DNA of 64,000 bases from Streptomyces sp. R21 (GCF_041051975.1 NZ_CP163435.1:4030001-4094000); one strand, 5' to 3'; positions 45,826 to 54,333 are shown, counted from the stretch's first letter. Made by a program: numbers and translations. Notes: generated from the letters alone by a model not told the origin.

Positions 45826-45913
45826 GGAGCGGCCGGGAGGGGGACTCGGAAGAGCCTGGAGAGGGTCTCGGAGGAGCCGGGAAAGGGTCTCGGAGGAGCC
45901 GGGAGAGGGTCTC
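45826..45913. repeat. 22-bp tandem repeat, four units
   Basis: Units 45826-45847, 45848-45869, 45870-45891 and 45892-45913 (type GGAGGAGCCGGGARAGGGTC + TC); the last two differ at one position. A partial unit follows at 45914 and a decayed one precedes at about 45802. Between guaA (leftward) and the chorismate mutase leader (rightward). Confidence 0.85.
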
Positions 45914-45955
45914 GGAGGAGAGTCCCGGCGAGGGCGTCTCACCATCCGAACCGAC

Positions 45956-45984
45956 TTGGAGGCGTCCGCCCGCCCGGGCATACT
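45956..45984 (+). promoter_or_regulatory. Promoter of the chorismate mutase leader (sigma-70-like)
   Basis: TTGGAG (45956-45961), 17-nt spacer, CATACT (45979-45984). The start of transcription would fall at 45991, the A of the leader peptide ATG. Confidence 0.6.
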
Positions 45985-45990
45985 GGCCCC

Positions 45991-46062
45991 ATGCTCACGC
46001 ACCAGACCTACGTCTTTACCTATGGCAACCGGCCCACCGGCTGCCATGGTCGTGCTGCTTGA
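45991..46062 (+). CDS. Putative aromatic leader peptide (attenuator), 23 aa
   Basis: A 23-codon frame MLTHQTYVFTYGNRPTGCHGRAA ends 108 nt before chorismate mutase. It holds Tyr-Val-Phe-Thr-Tyr in a row, two of the aromatic codons being TTT and TAT, rare at this GC content. There is no ribosome binding site; the upstream promoter would make it leaderless. A near-perfect 11-bp hairpin (46022-46032 with 46037-46047) begins at the second Tyr codon, and a terminator follows. The layout is that of ribosome-mediated attenuation responding to Phe/Tyr. Not demonstrated. Confidence 0.6.
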   Translation: MLTHQTYVFTYGNRPTGCHGRAA

Positions 46063-46086
46063 GCAACTGACAAGCGACTTCCCAGG

Positions 46087-46113
46087 CGCCCCGGGCCGAC
46101 AAGGCCCGGGGCG
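46087..46113 (+). terminator. Candidate attenuator terminator before chorismate mutase
   Basis: CGCCCCGGGCC (46087-46097), loop GACAA, exact complement to 46113. It lies between the leader peptide stop and the chorismate mutase ribosome binding site. The left arm base GGGCCG (46093-46098) can alternatively pair with CGGCCC (46030-46035) in the leader. Confidence 0.7.
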
Positions 46114-46170
46114 TCTGCCGTTTCCGGACCTTGCCGCTCCGGGGCACCCCACCTCACGAGGAGCCCCACC

Positions 46171-46455
46171 ATGAGCGACGTACTCGACAAGACCGGCGCC
46201 CGGACCGACGCGGCCGCGGACGTGATCAGCGGCGCGCGCGAGCGGATCGACGCCCTCGACGACCGCATCATCGGCCTCCTCCAGGAACGCATGGCCGTCT
46301 CCGCCGTGATCCAGGAGGCCCGCATCTCCTCCGGCGGCCGCCGAGTGAACCTCTCCCGCGAGATGGAGGTCCTCAGCCACTACAGCGACGCCCTCGGCAA
46401 GCCCGGCACGTCGCTGGCGATGATCCTGCTCGAGCTGTGCCGGGGTCGTATCTGA
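46171..46455 (+). CDS. Chorismate mutase (AroQ class)
   Basis: 94 residues, the small all-helical AroQ type that converts chorismate to prephenate, committing to Phe and Tyr. The first helix ARERIDALDDRIIGLLQERMAVSAVIQEAR and NLSREMEVLSHY are typical. ATG 46171 has GAGGAG 8 nt upstream. Transcription is probably governed by the leader described at 45991-46113. Confidence 0.93.
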   Translation: MSDVLDKTGARTDAAADVISGARERIDALDDRIIGLLQERMAVSAVIQEARISSGGRRVNLSREMEVLSHYSDALGKPGTSLAMILLELCRGRI

Positions 46456-47254
46456 GTTCGGCCGCGCTCTCACCCGTACGGCGCGTGACCGGCCCGCCGG
46501 GGGCTTCGTTGGTCCCGATGTCCGTGTCAGCCAGGGGCGGGCCCGAAAAAACCACGCGTGGCTTCGCTGGAGCGATGAGACGTACGGATCGTGCCGTGTG
46601 TCGTGGGACCTCGCTCCAGAGTTGTGACCGGACGGCAGGGGACAGCAGCCCGGTCACTCAAGAACGGTCGGCTCCGGGGACGCTCGGGGCCGACCGGCGG
46701 AATCTGTTCAGAGGCGGTCGAAACGGTTGCGTAGGCCGCGGCCCATCCAGCACGATGCAAGAACAAACCGTGCTGCCGGATATTCGGGCAGCCGTGAGAG
46801 AAGCTCGCACCCCGAGCCTCAACCCCCAAGTCCCACAACAGAACCTCGCATTCCACTGCCTGACTGCCATTGGTCCACACCAAGCGCGCGCCCCGTGCGC
46901 GCCGGGGCGGCGACCGACGGCGCACCGGTGGTACGCGAACCAGCGGCGCAACCCCCCGGCGCCGCTTCCCAGGCACCGGCGCTGCCCTGACGCTGGTGCT
47001 GACGGAGAAGGGCCCCGCGGATCCGTCCCGCGGGGCCCTTCGCTTTTGCCACACCACTCACATCAGCCTCATGAACATTCATGAACCTCATGTGACCCAC
47101 CCCACATAAAGATTCCGTGAGTCCGAGGACAACCATTTTCGGACTTCACCGGTCACACCTGCAGAACCAACGGCCACACCCGCGCCCCACACGCGGAGGC
47201 CTCCTCCATTCGCGTGCTGCGACGACGTGGCACACCGGACTTCCCGAGGTCTTC
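46456..47254. other. 800-bp region with possible gene remnant, no intact gene
   Basis: No frame is convincing. A rightward stretch ending at 46990 (..VRAGAATDGAPVVREPAAQPPGAASQAPALP, stop 46988-46990) has high third-position GC and is followed 17 nt later by a perfect terminator, as if it were the 3' end of a decayed gene. 47050-47254 should contain the promoter of the LAXTG protein. Confidence 0.4.
47008..47040 (+). terminator. Intrinsic terminator with no intact gene upstream
   Basis: AAGGGCCCCGCGG (47008-47020), 7-nt loop, perfect complement 47028-47040, then CGCTTTTG. Confidence 0.85.
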
Positions 47255-48313
47255 ATGAAGCTTCGCCGTGCCTTCGCCGCCGCGGCCGCGACGGCTGTCA
47301 TAGCCCCGCTGGCCCTGCTGTCGGCGCCGGCCGCGTTCGCGAGCGACGAGACGCCGACCGTGGCGGAGAGCACCCCTGCCGCGCAGGACAGCACTCCCGC
47401 CGCCGACGACACCACCCCCGCGGCCGAGGACACCACCCCGGCCGCCGACGACACCACCCCCGCGGCGGACGACACCACTCCCGCCGCTGACGACACCACC
47501 CCGGCCGCCGACGACACCACTCCCGGGTCCGACGAGAGCAGCGCCAGCGCGTCCGCCTCCTCTTCCTCGACCGCCACCGCCTCGCCGAGCCCGAGCGAGA
47601 GCACCGGCGACGGCGGCGACATCTGCGTCGACGAGGACGGCAACGACCTCACCGAGGTCAGCGACGACCTGAGCAGCAGCCTGTCGGGCCTGCCGGACAC
47701 CATCGTCGCGGGCAGCGGCTGGACCAACTTCCGCTTCAACGTCTCCAACCACGGCGACGACAAGATCAAGGACATCGCGCCCCTGATCGGTGTCGCGGCG
47801 ATCGGCTGGGAGGACGAGAAGGACTACTCCGGCCAGATCACCGTGCAGGTCCTCGACAAGGCCTCCGGCACGTGGCACGAGGTCGCGGGCGCGGCGGGCG
47901 AGGGTGGCACGTTCACCCCGTTCTCCCTCGGCGGCGGCCAGTCGACCTCGTACCAGCTGCGCCTGAAGGTCAGCGGCAAGGTGCCGGACTCGATCGGCGT
48001 CACGGGTGGCTTCGCCCAGTACTCGGACGACGACGGCTGCTGGGTCGCCAACGACCCGAGCGGCTGGATCTACTTCTTCGACATCCTGGCCGCCGGCTCC
48101 GACGCGGGCGACCCGGGTGACGCGAAGCCGCAGACCGGTGGCAGCAAGCCGATCGAGGACGCCAAGTCCGTCGAGGCCACCGGCTCGCTCGCCGCGACCG
48201 GTTCCTCCTCCGCTCTGCCGGCCATCGGCCTCGTCGGCGGCATCGCCGTCGTCGCCGGTGCCGGTGCGGTGTTCGTGGTCCGTCGCCGCAAGTCGGGCGA
48301 CGCCACCGCGTAA
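47255..48313 (+). CDS. LAXTG sortase-anchored surface protein with DDTTPAA repeats
   Basis: 352 residues: signal peptide (MKLRRAFAAAAATAVIAPLA.. cleaved after AFA), six or seven tandem DDTTPAA heptads (about 43-92), a Ser/Thr-rich stalk, a folded domain (about 125-280) beginning DICVDEDGND and containing WTNFRFNVSNHGDDKIKDI, and a C-terminal sorting signal. The signal is LAATG (312-316), hydrophobic LPAIGLVGGIAVVAGAGAVFVV, then RRRK. LAXTG is the class E sortase signal in Streptomyces. ATG 47255 has GAGGT 5 nt upstream. Ligand or role unknown. Confidence 0.92.
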   Translation: MKLRRAFAAAAATAVIAPLALLSAPAAFASDETPTVAESTPAAQDSTPAADDTTPAAEDTTPAADDTTPAADDTTPAADDTTPAADDTTPGSDESSASASASSSSTATASPSPSESTGDGGDICVDEDGNDLTEVSDDLSSSLSGLPDTIVAGSGWTNFRFNVSNHGDDKIKDIAPLIGVAAIGWEDEKDYSGQITVQVLDKASGTWHEVAGAAGEGGTFTPFSLGGGQSTSYQLRLKVSGKVPDSIGVTGGFAQYSDDDGCWVANDPSGWIYFFDILAAGSDAGDPGDAKPQTGGSKPIEDAKSVEATGSLAATGSSSALPAIGLVGGIAVVAGAGAVFVVRRRKSGDATA

Positions 48314-48325
48314 GGCATAGCTCGT

Positions 48326-48377
48326 ACATGAAGAAGGGACCTGCGCTCGGAGGGGGGCGCAGGTCCCTTCTTCATGT
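48326..48377. terminator. Very strong bidirectional terminator, 21-bp stem
   Basis: Arms 48326-48346 and 48357-48377 are exactly complementary (core GAAGAAGGGACCTGCGC), loop 10 nt. It separates the convergent LAXTG gene and GMC oxidoreductase gene and gives A/T-rich tails on both strands. Confidence 0.92.
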
Positions 48378-48393
48378 CCTCATGTCGCGGGCG

Positions 48394-50172
48394 CTACGGC
48401 TTCGGCGGCACCGCAGGCATCCCCAGGAACGGCAGCTTGAGCGCGCCGAAGGCGTCGGCGGGGACGGCGGGGGTGCGCGGCTCCACCGGCTTGAGGCGCT
48501 CGTACGCCGCCCCGGGCGCCGGACGCGGGTCGGTCTCGCCCTTGTTGGGCCAGTACGACATCGCACGCTCGGCCTGCGCGGTGATGGTGAGCGACGGGTT
48601 GACGCCGAGGTTCGCGGAGACCGCGGCGCCGTCGACGACGGAGATGCCGGGGTGGCCGTACAGCCGGTGGTACGGGTCGATGACGCCCTCCGCCGCGCTG
48701 GCGCCGATGGGGCAGCCACCGAGGAAGTGCGCGGTGAGCGGAGTGCCCATCAGCTCACCCACGTTGCTGCCGGCGAAGCCGTTGATCTCGGCGGCGATGG
48801 CGGACGCGGCCTCCGAAGCGGCCCTGATCTGCTTGGGGTTGGGCGCGCCGTGCCCCTGACGAGCAGTCAGCAGCCCCTTGCCCGCGCCGTTCGGCTTCAG
48901 ATACGTCGTGAGGGAGTTGTCCAGGGACTGCATCACGAGGCCGATGATGGTGCGTTCGGACCAGCGGCGGTTGGAGAGGGAGCGGGCGACCAGGAGGGGG
49001 TGCCGTGCGGCGTTGGCGAGCCAGCCGATGACCCTCGACGAGCCCTCCGTGTAGGGGACTTGGAGGATGGACAGGCCGCCCATCGAGTTCGAGCCCTTGC
49101 CGTAGCGGACGGGTTCGATGTGGGTGTTCTCGTCGGGGTGGATCGAGGACGTGATGGCGACTCCGCGCGTGAAGTCGACGGACGCCTCTCCGGTCGCCTT
49201 GCGGTAGCGGCGGCGGTCGGTCTGCGCGCCCACCAGGGCCTCGGAGTTGGTACGGGTCAGCTCCCCCAACTTGGCTGATACGTACGGGAGTTGGCCGCCG
49301 GACTTCATGCGGTGCAGCAGGGTCTGGGTGCCGTACGTGCCGGCGGCGAGGACGACCCGGCGGGCTTTGAAGAGCCGACCCTCGCCCTTGCGCTTCTCGT
49401 CCGTGGGCAGGGTCTGGACGGCGTACCCGCCCTGCGAGTCGTCGGTGACGGAGACGACGGTCGTCATGGGGTGGACTACGGCGCCCGCCTTCTCGGCGAG
49501 GTGCAGGTAGTTCTCGTTGAGGGTGTTCTTCGCGCCGTGGCGGCAGCCCGTCATGCACTCGCCGCACTCGGTGCAGGCCTTGCGCGCGGGTCCGGCACCG
49601 CCGAAGTACGGGTCGGCGACCTCGGCGCCGGGCTTCGCCTTCGCCGCGCCGTCGGCGTCCTCGCCGTCACCGAAAAAGACGCCCACCGGCGCCATGTGGA
49701 AGGTGTCGCCGACGCCCATCCGCTGGGCGGCCGCCTTGAGATGGACGTCCGAGGGGGTCATCGTCGGGTTGAGCCGTACGCCGAGCATCCGCCGGGCCTG
49801 GTCGTAGTACGGCTTCAACTCCCCTTCCCAGTCGGTGATGTCCTTCCACTGCGGGTCCTCGAAGAACGGCTTCGGGGGTACGTAGAGGGTGTTGGCGTAG
49901 TTGAGGGAGCCGCCTCCGACGCCCGCGCCGGCGAGGACCATCACGTTCCCCAGCAGGTGGATGCGCTGGATGCCGTACATCCCGAGTCTGGGCGCCCAGA
50001 GATAGTTCTTGATGTCCCAGGAGTTCTTGGGGAGGGAGTCGCGGGTGAAGCGGCGGCCCGCCTCCAACACGCCCACCCGGTAACCCTTTTCGGTGAGCCG
50101 GAGGGCGGTGACGGACCCGCCGAAGCCGGAGCCGACGACGAGGACGTCGTAGTCGTAGGCGTCTTGCGACAC
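48394..50172 (-). CDS. GMC-family FAD oxidoreductase (cholesterol-oxidase-like)
   Basis: 592 residues. N-terminal FAD motif VLVVGSGFGGSVTALRL, GAGVGGGSLNYAN, and C-terminal GCPIGASAAEGVIDPYHRLYGHPGISVVDGAAVSANLGVNPSLTITA are as in cholesterol oxidase-like GMC enzymes. An internal cysteine cluster ACTECGECMTGCRHGAKNT (about residues 208-226) looks like an iron-sulfur site seen in a subset of the family. There is no signal peptide, so it is probably cytosolic. GTG 50172 has GAGGAG 7 nt upstream. It follows gabD2 by 72 nt. Confidence 0.9.
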   Translation of the reverse strand: MSQDAYDYDVLVVGSGFGGSVTALRLTEKGYRVGVLEAGRRFTRDSLPKNSWDIKNYLWAPRLGMYGIQRIHLLGNVMVLAGAGVGGGSLNYANTLYVPPKPFFEDPQWKDITDWEGELKPYYDQARRMLGVRLNPTMTPSDVHLKAAAQRMGVGDTFHMAPVGVFFGDGEDADGAAKAKPGAEVADPYFGGAGPARKACTECGECMTGCRHGAKNTLNENYLHLAEKAGAVVHPMTTVVSVTDDSQGGYAVQTLPTDEKRKGEGRLFKARRVVLAAGTYGTQTLLHRMKSGGQLPYVSAKLGELTRTNSEALVGAQTDRRRYRKATGEASVDFTRGVAITSSIHPDENTHIEPVRYGKGSNSMGGLSILQVPYTEGSSRVIGWLANAARHPLLVARSLSNRRWSERTIIGLVMQSLDNSLTTYLKPNGAGKGLLTARQGHGAPNPKQIRAASEAASAIAAEINGFAGSNVGELMGTPLTAHFLGGCPIGASAAEGVIDPYHRLYGHPGISVVDGAAVSANLGVNPSLTITAQAERAMSYWPNKGETDPRPAPGAAYERLKPVEPRTPAVPADAFGALKLPFLGMPAVPPKP

Positions 50173-50244
50173 GTGATCTCCTCATTGAGATTCGCTGCGG
50201 GCCGTCTGTGGTTGCTCGCGCAGTTCCCCGCGCCCCTGGGTTGG

Positions 50245-51873
50245 CTACCTGAACCGGAAGGCCTTCATGAGCCGCAGGCTCCGGCTCATGAACGCCGCGT
50301 ACTTCTCGTCGTCCATGCCGAGCGACGGCGCCATCGGCAGCAGCCGCTGCTGGGCGACGGTCTGGGCCTCCGTGTACTTGAGGATGCCCTCGGAGCCGTG
50401 GCGGCGGCCGAGGCCGGAGTCCTTCATGCCGCCCATGGGCGACTGGACGCTGCCGTACGCGGGCGCGTAGCCCTCGTTGACGTTGACCGTGCCGGTGCGC
50501 AGCCGGGCCGCGACCTCCCGGCCGCGCCGCCCGTCCTTCGTCCAGACGGACGAATTGAGGCCGTACGGCGTGGCGTTGACGAGCCGGACGGCCTCGTCCT
50601 CGTCCTTGAACCGGTAGAGGGAGACGACGGGCCCGAAGGTCTCCTCGGTGCATACGGCCATGGGGGCTTCCACCCCGTCGAGGATGGTGGGCTCGAAGAA
50701 GTACGGGCCGATGTCCGGGCGGGCAACGCCGCCGGCCACCACCGTGGCCCCCTTCGCGACCGCTTCCTCCACGTGCCGGGTCACGGTCTCCAGCTGCCGG
50801 TCCCCCACGAGCGAGCCCATGTCGGCGCCGTACGAAAGGGACTTGCCGAGCCGCATCGCCTTGGTGCGGGCGGCGAACCGCTCCGCGAACGCGTCGGCGA
50901 TGGACTCGTGGACGTACAACCGCTCGATGGAGATGCAGAGTTGACCGGCGGAGGAGAAGCACGCGCGGACGGCACCGGCGGCCGCCTTGTCGATGTCGGC
51001 GTCCGCCAGGACCACCATGGCGTTCTTGCCGCCGAGTTCGAGGGAGACGCCGACGAGCCGGGCGGCGGCGCCCTGCGCGACCTCGCGCCCGGTCCGGGTC
51101 GACCCGGTGAAGGAGACATAGTCGGCGTACTTGACCAGCTCGGGCCCAACAACCGGCCCGTCGCCGATGACCACCTGGAAGACCTCGGCGGGCAGCCCGG
51201 CCTCGATGAGCAGGTCGCGCGCCCACAGGGCGGTGAGGCAGGTCTCGGTGTCCGGCTTCATGACGACGGCGTTGCCCGCGACGAAGGCGGGCAGCGCGTC
51301 GCCGACGGACAGTTCGAGCGGGTAGTTCCAGGGCGCGATCTGGCCGACGACGCCGCGCGGGTGGCGCAGCTCGGTGACGCGCGTGAGCGTGGGCATGGCA
51401 CCGGCGTGCCGCTTGGGCCGCAGATAGGCGGAGGCCCGGCGGCCGTAGTGCCGGGCGGCGACGGCGACGGCCTGCACTTCCTCGTGCGCGTGCAGCCGCG
51501 CCTTGCCCGTCTCCAGCTGGATCAGGTCCAGTACCTCGGCCTGCCGGGCGAGCACCAGGTCATGGAAGCGCAGGAGCACGGCGGCGCGCTCCCGTACGGA
51601 GGTCGCGCCCCAGCCGACCTGCGCCGTACGGGCCCGCTCGAACGCCGTGGCGACGTCCTCGGGCGTGGACTCGGGCAGATCGGCCAGCTTCTCCCCGGTG
51701 AACGGCGTGTGATTGGCCGTACGACCGGAACCGACCACCCCCTTCGTGAGCTGGGCCACCAGCTCGGGCGTCACCACGTCGGCGGCGGTGCGGGCGCCCG
51801 CGGGGGCCGGCGCGAGGGGGTTGGTACCGGTCTGTGCCTGGGTCGCGGCCTGCGAGTCCGTCGAGTCCTTCAT
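50245..51873 (-). CDS. gabD2: Succinate-semialdehyde dehydrogenase GabD2
   Basis: 542 residues. NAD(P)-dependent oxidation of succinate semialdehyde, as in the GABA shunt. The aldehyde dehydrogenase residues are in place: oxyanion Asn183 (APWNYP), general base Glu279 (ELGGKN) and nucleophile Cys313 (SAGQLCISIERLY). The AGQLCISIERLY context and C-terminal PMGGMKDSGLGRRHGSEGILKYTEAQT match actinobacterial GabD2. Probably cotranscribed with the GMC oxidoreductase; the 72-bp gap contains CGCGCAGTTCCCCGCGCCCC, a common Streptomyces intergenic motif. Confidence 0.92.
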   Translation of the reverse strand: MKDSTDSQAATQAQTGTNPLAPAPAGARTAADVVTPELVAQLTKGVVGSGRTANHTPFTGEKLADLPESTPEDVATAFERARTAQVGWGATSVRERAAVLLRFHDLVLARQAEVLDLIQLETGKARLHAHEEVQAVAVAARHYGRRASAYLRPKRHAGAMPTLTRVTELRHPRGVVGQIAPWNYPLELSVGDALPAFVAGNAVVMKPDTETCLTALWARDLLIEAGLPAEVFQVVIGDGPVVGPELVKYADYVSFTGSTRTGREVAQGAAARLVGVSLELGGKNAMVVLADADIDKAAAGAVRACFSSAGQLCISIERLYVHESIADAFAERFAARTKAMRLGKSLSYGADMGSLVGDRQLETVTRHVEEAVAKGATVVAGGVARPDIGPYFFEPTILDGVEAPMAVCTEETFGPVVSLYRFKDEDEAVRLVNATPYGLNSSVWTKDGRRGREVAARLRTGTVNVNEGYAPAYGSVQSPMGGMKDSGLGRRHGSEGILKYTEAQTVAQQRLLPMAPSLGMDDEKYAAFMSRSLRLMKAFRFR

Positions 51874-52011
51874 GAGGGGGAGAGTATGCCGGGGCGGCCG
51901 GTTTGGGTACCCGCCGGTAACGCGCTTTCACGCTCCCCCCACACCCCGCCAGCGATCACTGGCAACAAACCCGCTGATCAGGGGGTTGGGGGTGCGAGGG
52001 TCACGGGTTGA

Positions 52012-52665
52012 TCACTCGCGGACGATCTCGGGCCCGATCCCATGCCCGATCTTGTGACCGGCTTCCTCGGCGTCCGGGCGTGCGGCGAACCCCGAGGTGT
52101 CGAGCTCGAAGTCGAACGGCACGGGCACGTGCAGCGGTTCCCCGAAGGGGACGGTGGTCCGCGACCGGTACCCCTTCTCGGAGGGGTCCCAGAACGCGGT
52201 GACCTCCTCCACCTGCATGTCGAGCACCAGGTACACGGGCACGACCCGCCCGTAGGTGTCCAGCTTGTCGAGCCAGTCGGCGTCTTTGGTCGAGTCGGAG
52301 GTCAGCTCGGCCACCAGGGAAAGAGCCGAACCGTCGGCGTGACGGCCCTGGGCGTCGAAGGCGGCTTCGTCAGCAACGAAGAGATCCGGCCCGAGACCGC
52401 GCCCGGAAGGGGGAAACACGAACAGAAACGGCGATGTCTCCGTGACGTGCCCCTGCGGGGCATGCGCCTCGACTTGCGTGCGCAGCCTGCGCATCGGACG
52501 CAGATAGCGCAACTTCGACCACGGCGACACGACGATCTTCCCCCGGATGAGCTCGGCCTTGTAGCCGTCAGGTGTGTCCAGTTCCTCGACGATCCGGAGC
52601 ATGTCCTCGAAGGCTCCGGACGGAGGAGCGTCTATGGCTGTCGGACGCTCACTCATGGTGGTCAC
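52012..52665 (-). CDS. Uma2/DUF820 family (PD-(D/E)XK nuclease fold) protein
   Basis: 217 residues. ELIRGKIVVSPW, GLGPDLFVADE and the LSLVAELTSDSTKDADWLDKLDTYG segment follow the Uma2 pattern with a candidate nuclease core (Asp of GPDLFV, Glu of VAE, Lys in STKDADWLDKL). Family members are often associated with mobile or conflict loci, but activity is rarely shown. GTG 52665 has GGAGGA 5 nt upstream; ATG 52656 is the alternative. An upstream continuation to 52971 is Arg-rich shadow sequence. Confidence 0.88.
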   Translation of the reverse strand: MTTMSERPTAIDAPPSGAFEDMLRIVEELDTPDGYKAELIRGKIVVSPWSKLRYLRPMRRLRTQVEAHAPQGHVTETSPFLFVFPPSGRGLGPDLFVADEAAFDAQGRHADGSALSLVAELTSDSTKDADWLDKLDTYGRVVPVYLVLDMQVEEVTAFWDPSEKGYRSRTTVPFGEPLHVPVPFDFELDTSGFAARPDAEEAGHKIGHGIGPEIVRE

Positions 52666-52748
52666 CGCGGTCCTCCGCTGATTACAGGGCGTGTCGCTGT
52701 CTCCACGGTATCGTCGCGCCGTTCCCGACGCCCGCCGCCCAGCCGCCC

Positions 52749-53228
52749 TCATGCGACGGCGGCGCCGTCGGCGGGGTGCGGCCCCAGCTCGCACCACAGC
52801 AGCTTGCCGCTCTGCCCGAAGAGATCGTCCCCGAGCGGGTAGCCGCCCCACGCGTCCGCGTAGTGGCATACGAGGAACAATCCGCGTCCACCGTCTGCCC
52901 CGGTGGGGATGGAGGGAAGGGGGCTGGCGTGCCTGTCGAAGGGAGGTGGGATGTGCGGGTTCGCGTCCCACACGCTCACCCGCAGGCGTGCGCCGGGCAG
53001 GGCGCGGAGGCGGAGGGTCGCGGGGCCGGTGGAGTGCCGGTAGGCGTTGGTGACGAGTTCGGACGTCAACAGCTCAGCGGTGTCGGCAATGTGGGGCAGA
53101 CCGTGCCCGGAGAGAACGGCTCGCAGGGTGGTGCGGGCGATGCGCGGGGCCAGTGGATCGTGCGGCAACTGGAGGGCGTACGCCCAAGATGCGGACGCTT
53201 CGGACTTCGACGGCGATACGGTGACCAT
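52749..53228 (-). CDS. HATPase_c anti-sigma-like protein (RsbW type)
   Basis: 159 residues. N box ELVTNAYRHS (Asn61), VWDANPHIP in the G1 position (Asp88) and GGRGLFLV (G2). The second conserved Gly of DxGxG is absent, as in many Streptomyces members. Such proteins sit beside WhiJ-like XRE and DUF397 genes. ATG 53228 has GGAGG upstream. Divergent from the XRE gene, with an 18-bp inverted repeat between them. Confidence 0.88.
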   Translation of the reverse strand: MVTVSPSKSEASASWAYALQLPHDPLAPRIARTTLRAVLSGHGLPHIADTAELLTSELVTNAYRHSTGPATLRLRALPGARLRVSVWDANPHIPPPFDRHASPLPSIPTGADGGRGLFLVCHYADAWGGYPLGDDLFGQSGKLLWCELGPHPADGAAVA

Positions 53229-53374
53229 GAACGCCTCCTGCGGTGGGGGTACTTGGGTTCGCTCGACGCCGCCCGGCCGGGCGGTGGCATATCGCGTGCG
53301 TTGCGGGCAGCGCGGGGCGCTTCCGGCTTACTGGCGGGGGGGAGTTGAGCGGCTTGGGACTCACCGTAGGCTGC

Positions 53375-53418
53375 AATCCATGTACGTTTTGCGGAATCCA
53401 GCAAAACCTACATGGATT
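53375..53418. promoter_or_regulatory. 18-bp inverted repeat, candidate operator of the XRE regulator
   Basis: AATCCATGTACGTTTTGC (53375-53392), 8-nt spacer, GCAAAACCTACATGGATT (53401-53418): 17 of 18 positions complementary. It lies 51 nt before the XRE ATG and about 150 nt before the divergent HATPase gene. Confidence 0.7.
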
Positions 53419-53468
53419 TCCTTCGTGTGGGTGACCGCCCAACCAGGCGTACGGAACGGAGCGAGGAC

Positions 53469-54320
53469 ATGGCACCAAGGAGCGCCCGATCAGCGCGCCG
53501 CCGCCGCATCGGCATTGAGCTTCGCCGACTACGCGAACGGGCAGGCATGACCGCCGTCGAAGCCGCCAGCGCCCTGGGCACCTCGCTTGCTCAAATCAGC
53601 AACATCGAGGCCAACCGCTTCGGCGTGAGCGCCGACCGCGTACGCACCCTCGCCCACATCTACGGCTGCACGGACCAGCCCCTGGTCGACGCCATCGCCG
53701 AAATGGCGGCCGACCGCACACGCGGTTGGTGGGAGGAGTACCGAGACACCCTCCCACCCCGCCTCCTCGACCTCGCCGAGTTGGAACATCACGCCACGGC
53801 CCTGCGAGTAACCCAGGTCATCAACATCCCCGGCCTGCTGCAGACACCAGAACACGCTCGAGCGCTCTTCCGCGAAGTAGTCCCTTCGCTACGCCCGCAC
53901 GAAATCGAGTACCGCATCTCGCACCGCATCAAGCGCCAGGCCATCCTCTACCGCGAGCAGCCAGTGCCGTACACCGCGATCGTCCACGAGGCCGCTCTAC
54001 GCATGCAGTTCGGCGGTCTTGAGGTGGCTAAGACCCAGCTTGACCACCTCACCGAGATCAGCCAACAGCCAGGTATCAACCTTCGCGTGATCCCTTTCGA
54101 CGGCACGTCGTTCCCCACCACCGGGCACGCGGTGGACTACGCCCATGGCCCTGTGACCGCGCTCGACACGGTGGAGGTCGACACCGCTCATGGCAGCGAA
54201 CTCGTCGACGCAGCCGGACAGCTGGAGAAGTACCGGCTAATTCTCGACCGCATGGAGAAAGTAGCCCTCAAGCCCGACACATCCCGCGACCTCATCCACC
54301 GCATCGCCCAGAACCTCTGA
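53469..54320 (+). CDS. WhiJ-like XRE regulator with DUF5753 domain
   Basis: 283 residues. The N-terminal HTH (12-68, RIGIELRRLRERAGMTAVEAASALGTSLAQISNIEANR) is followed by DUF5753 (about 95-275; WWEEYRDTLPPRLLDLAELEHHATAL, IPGLLQTPEHARALFR, INLRVIPFDG). These regulators pair with DUF397 proteins and anti-sigma-like ATPases in many copies per Streptomyces genome and some control development. ATG 53469 has GGAG 7 nt upstream; the open frame from 53412 overlaps the palindrome and is less likely. Confidence 0.93.
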   Translation: MAPRSARSARRRRIGIELRRLRERAGMTAVEAASALGTSLAQISNIEANRFGVSADRVRTLAHIYGCTDQPLVDAIAEMAADRTRGWWEEYRDTLPPRLLDLAELEHHATALRVTQVINIPGLLQTPEHARALFREVVPSLRPHEIEYRISHRIKRQAILYREQPVPYTAIVHEAALRMQFGGLEVAKTQLDHLTEISQQPGINLRVIPFDGTSFPTTGHAVDYAHGPVTALDTVEVDTAHGSELVDAAGQLEKYRLILDRMEKVALKPDTSRDLIHRIAQNL

Positions 54321-54333
54321 CGAAAGGCGCCCT

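Noticed and set aside
46527..47057. 176-residue leftward frame in the chorismate mutase-LAXTG gap
   Set aside because: Crosses the rightward terminator, has no ribosome site and no motif.
49291..52011. 906-residue rightward frame opposite the GMC oxidoreductase and GabD2 genes
   Set aside because: Composition rich in Arg, Gly, Val, Asp with no motif; shadow of two certain genes.
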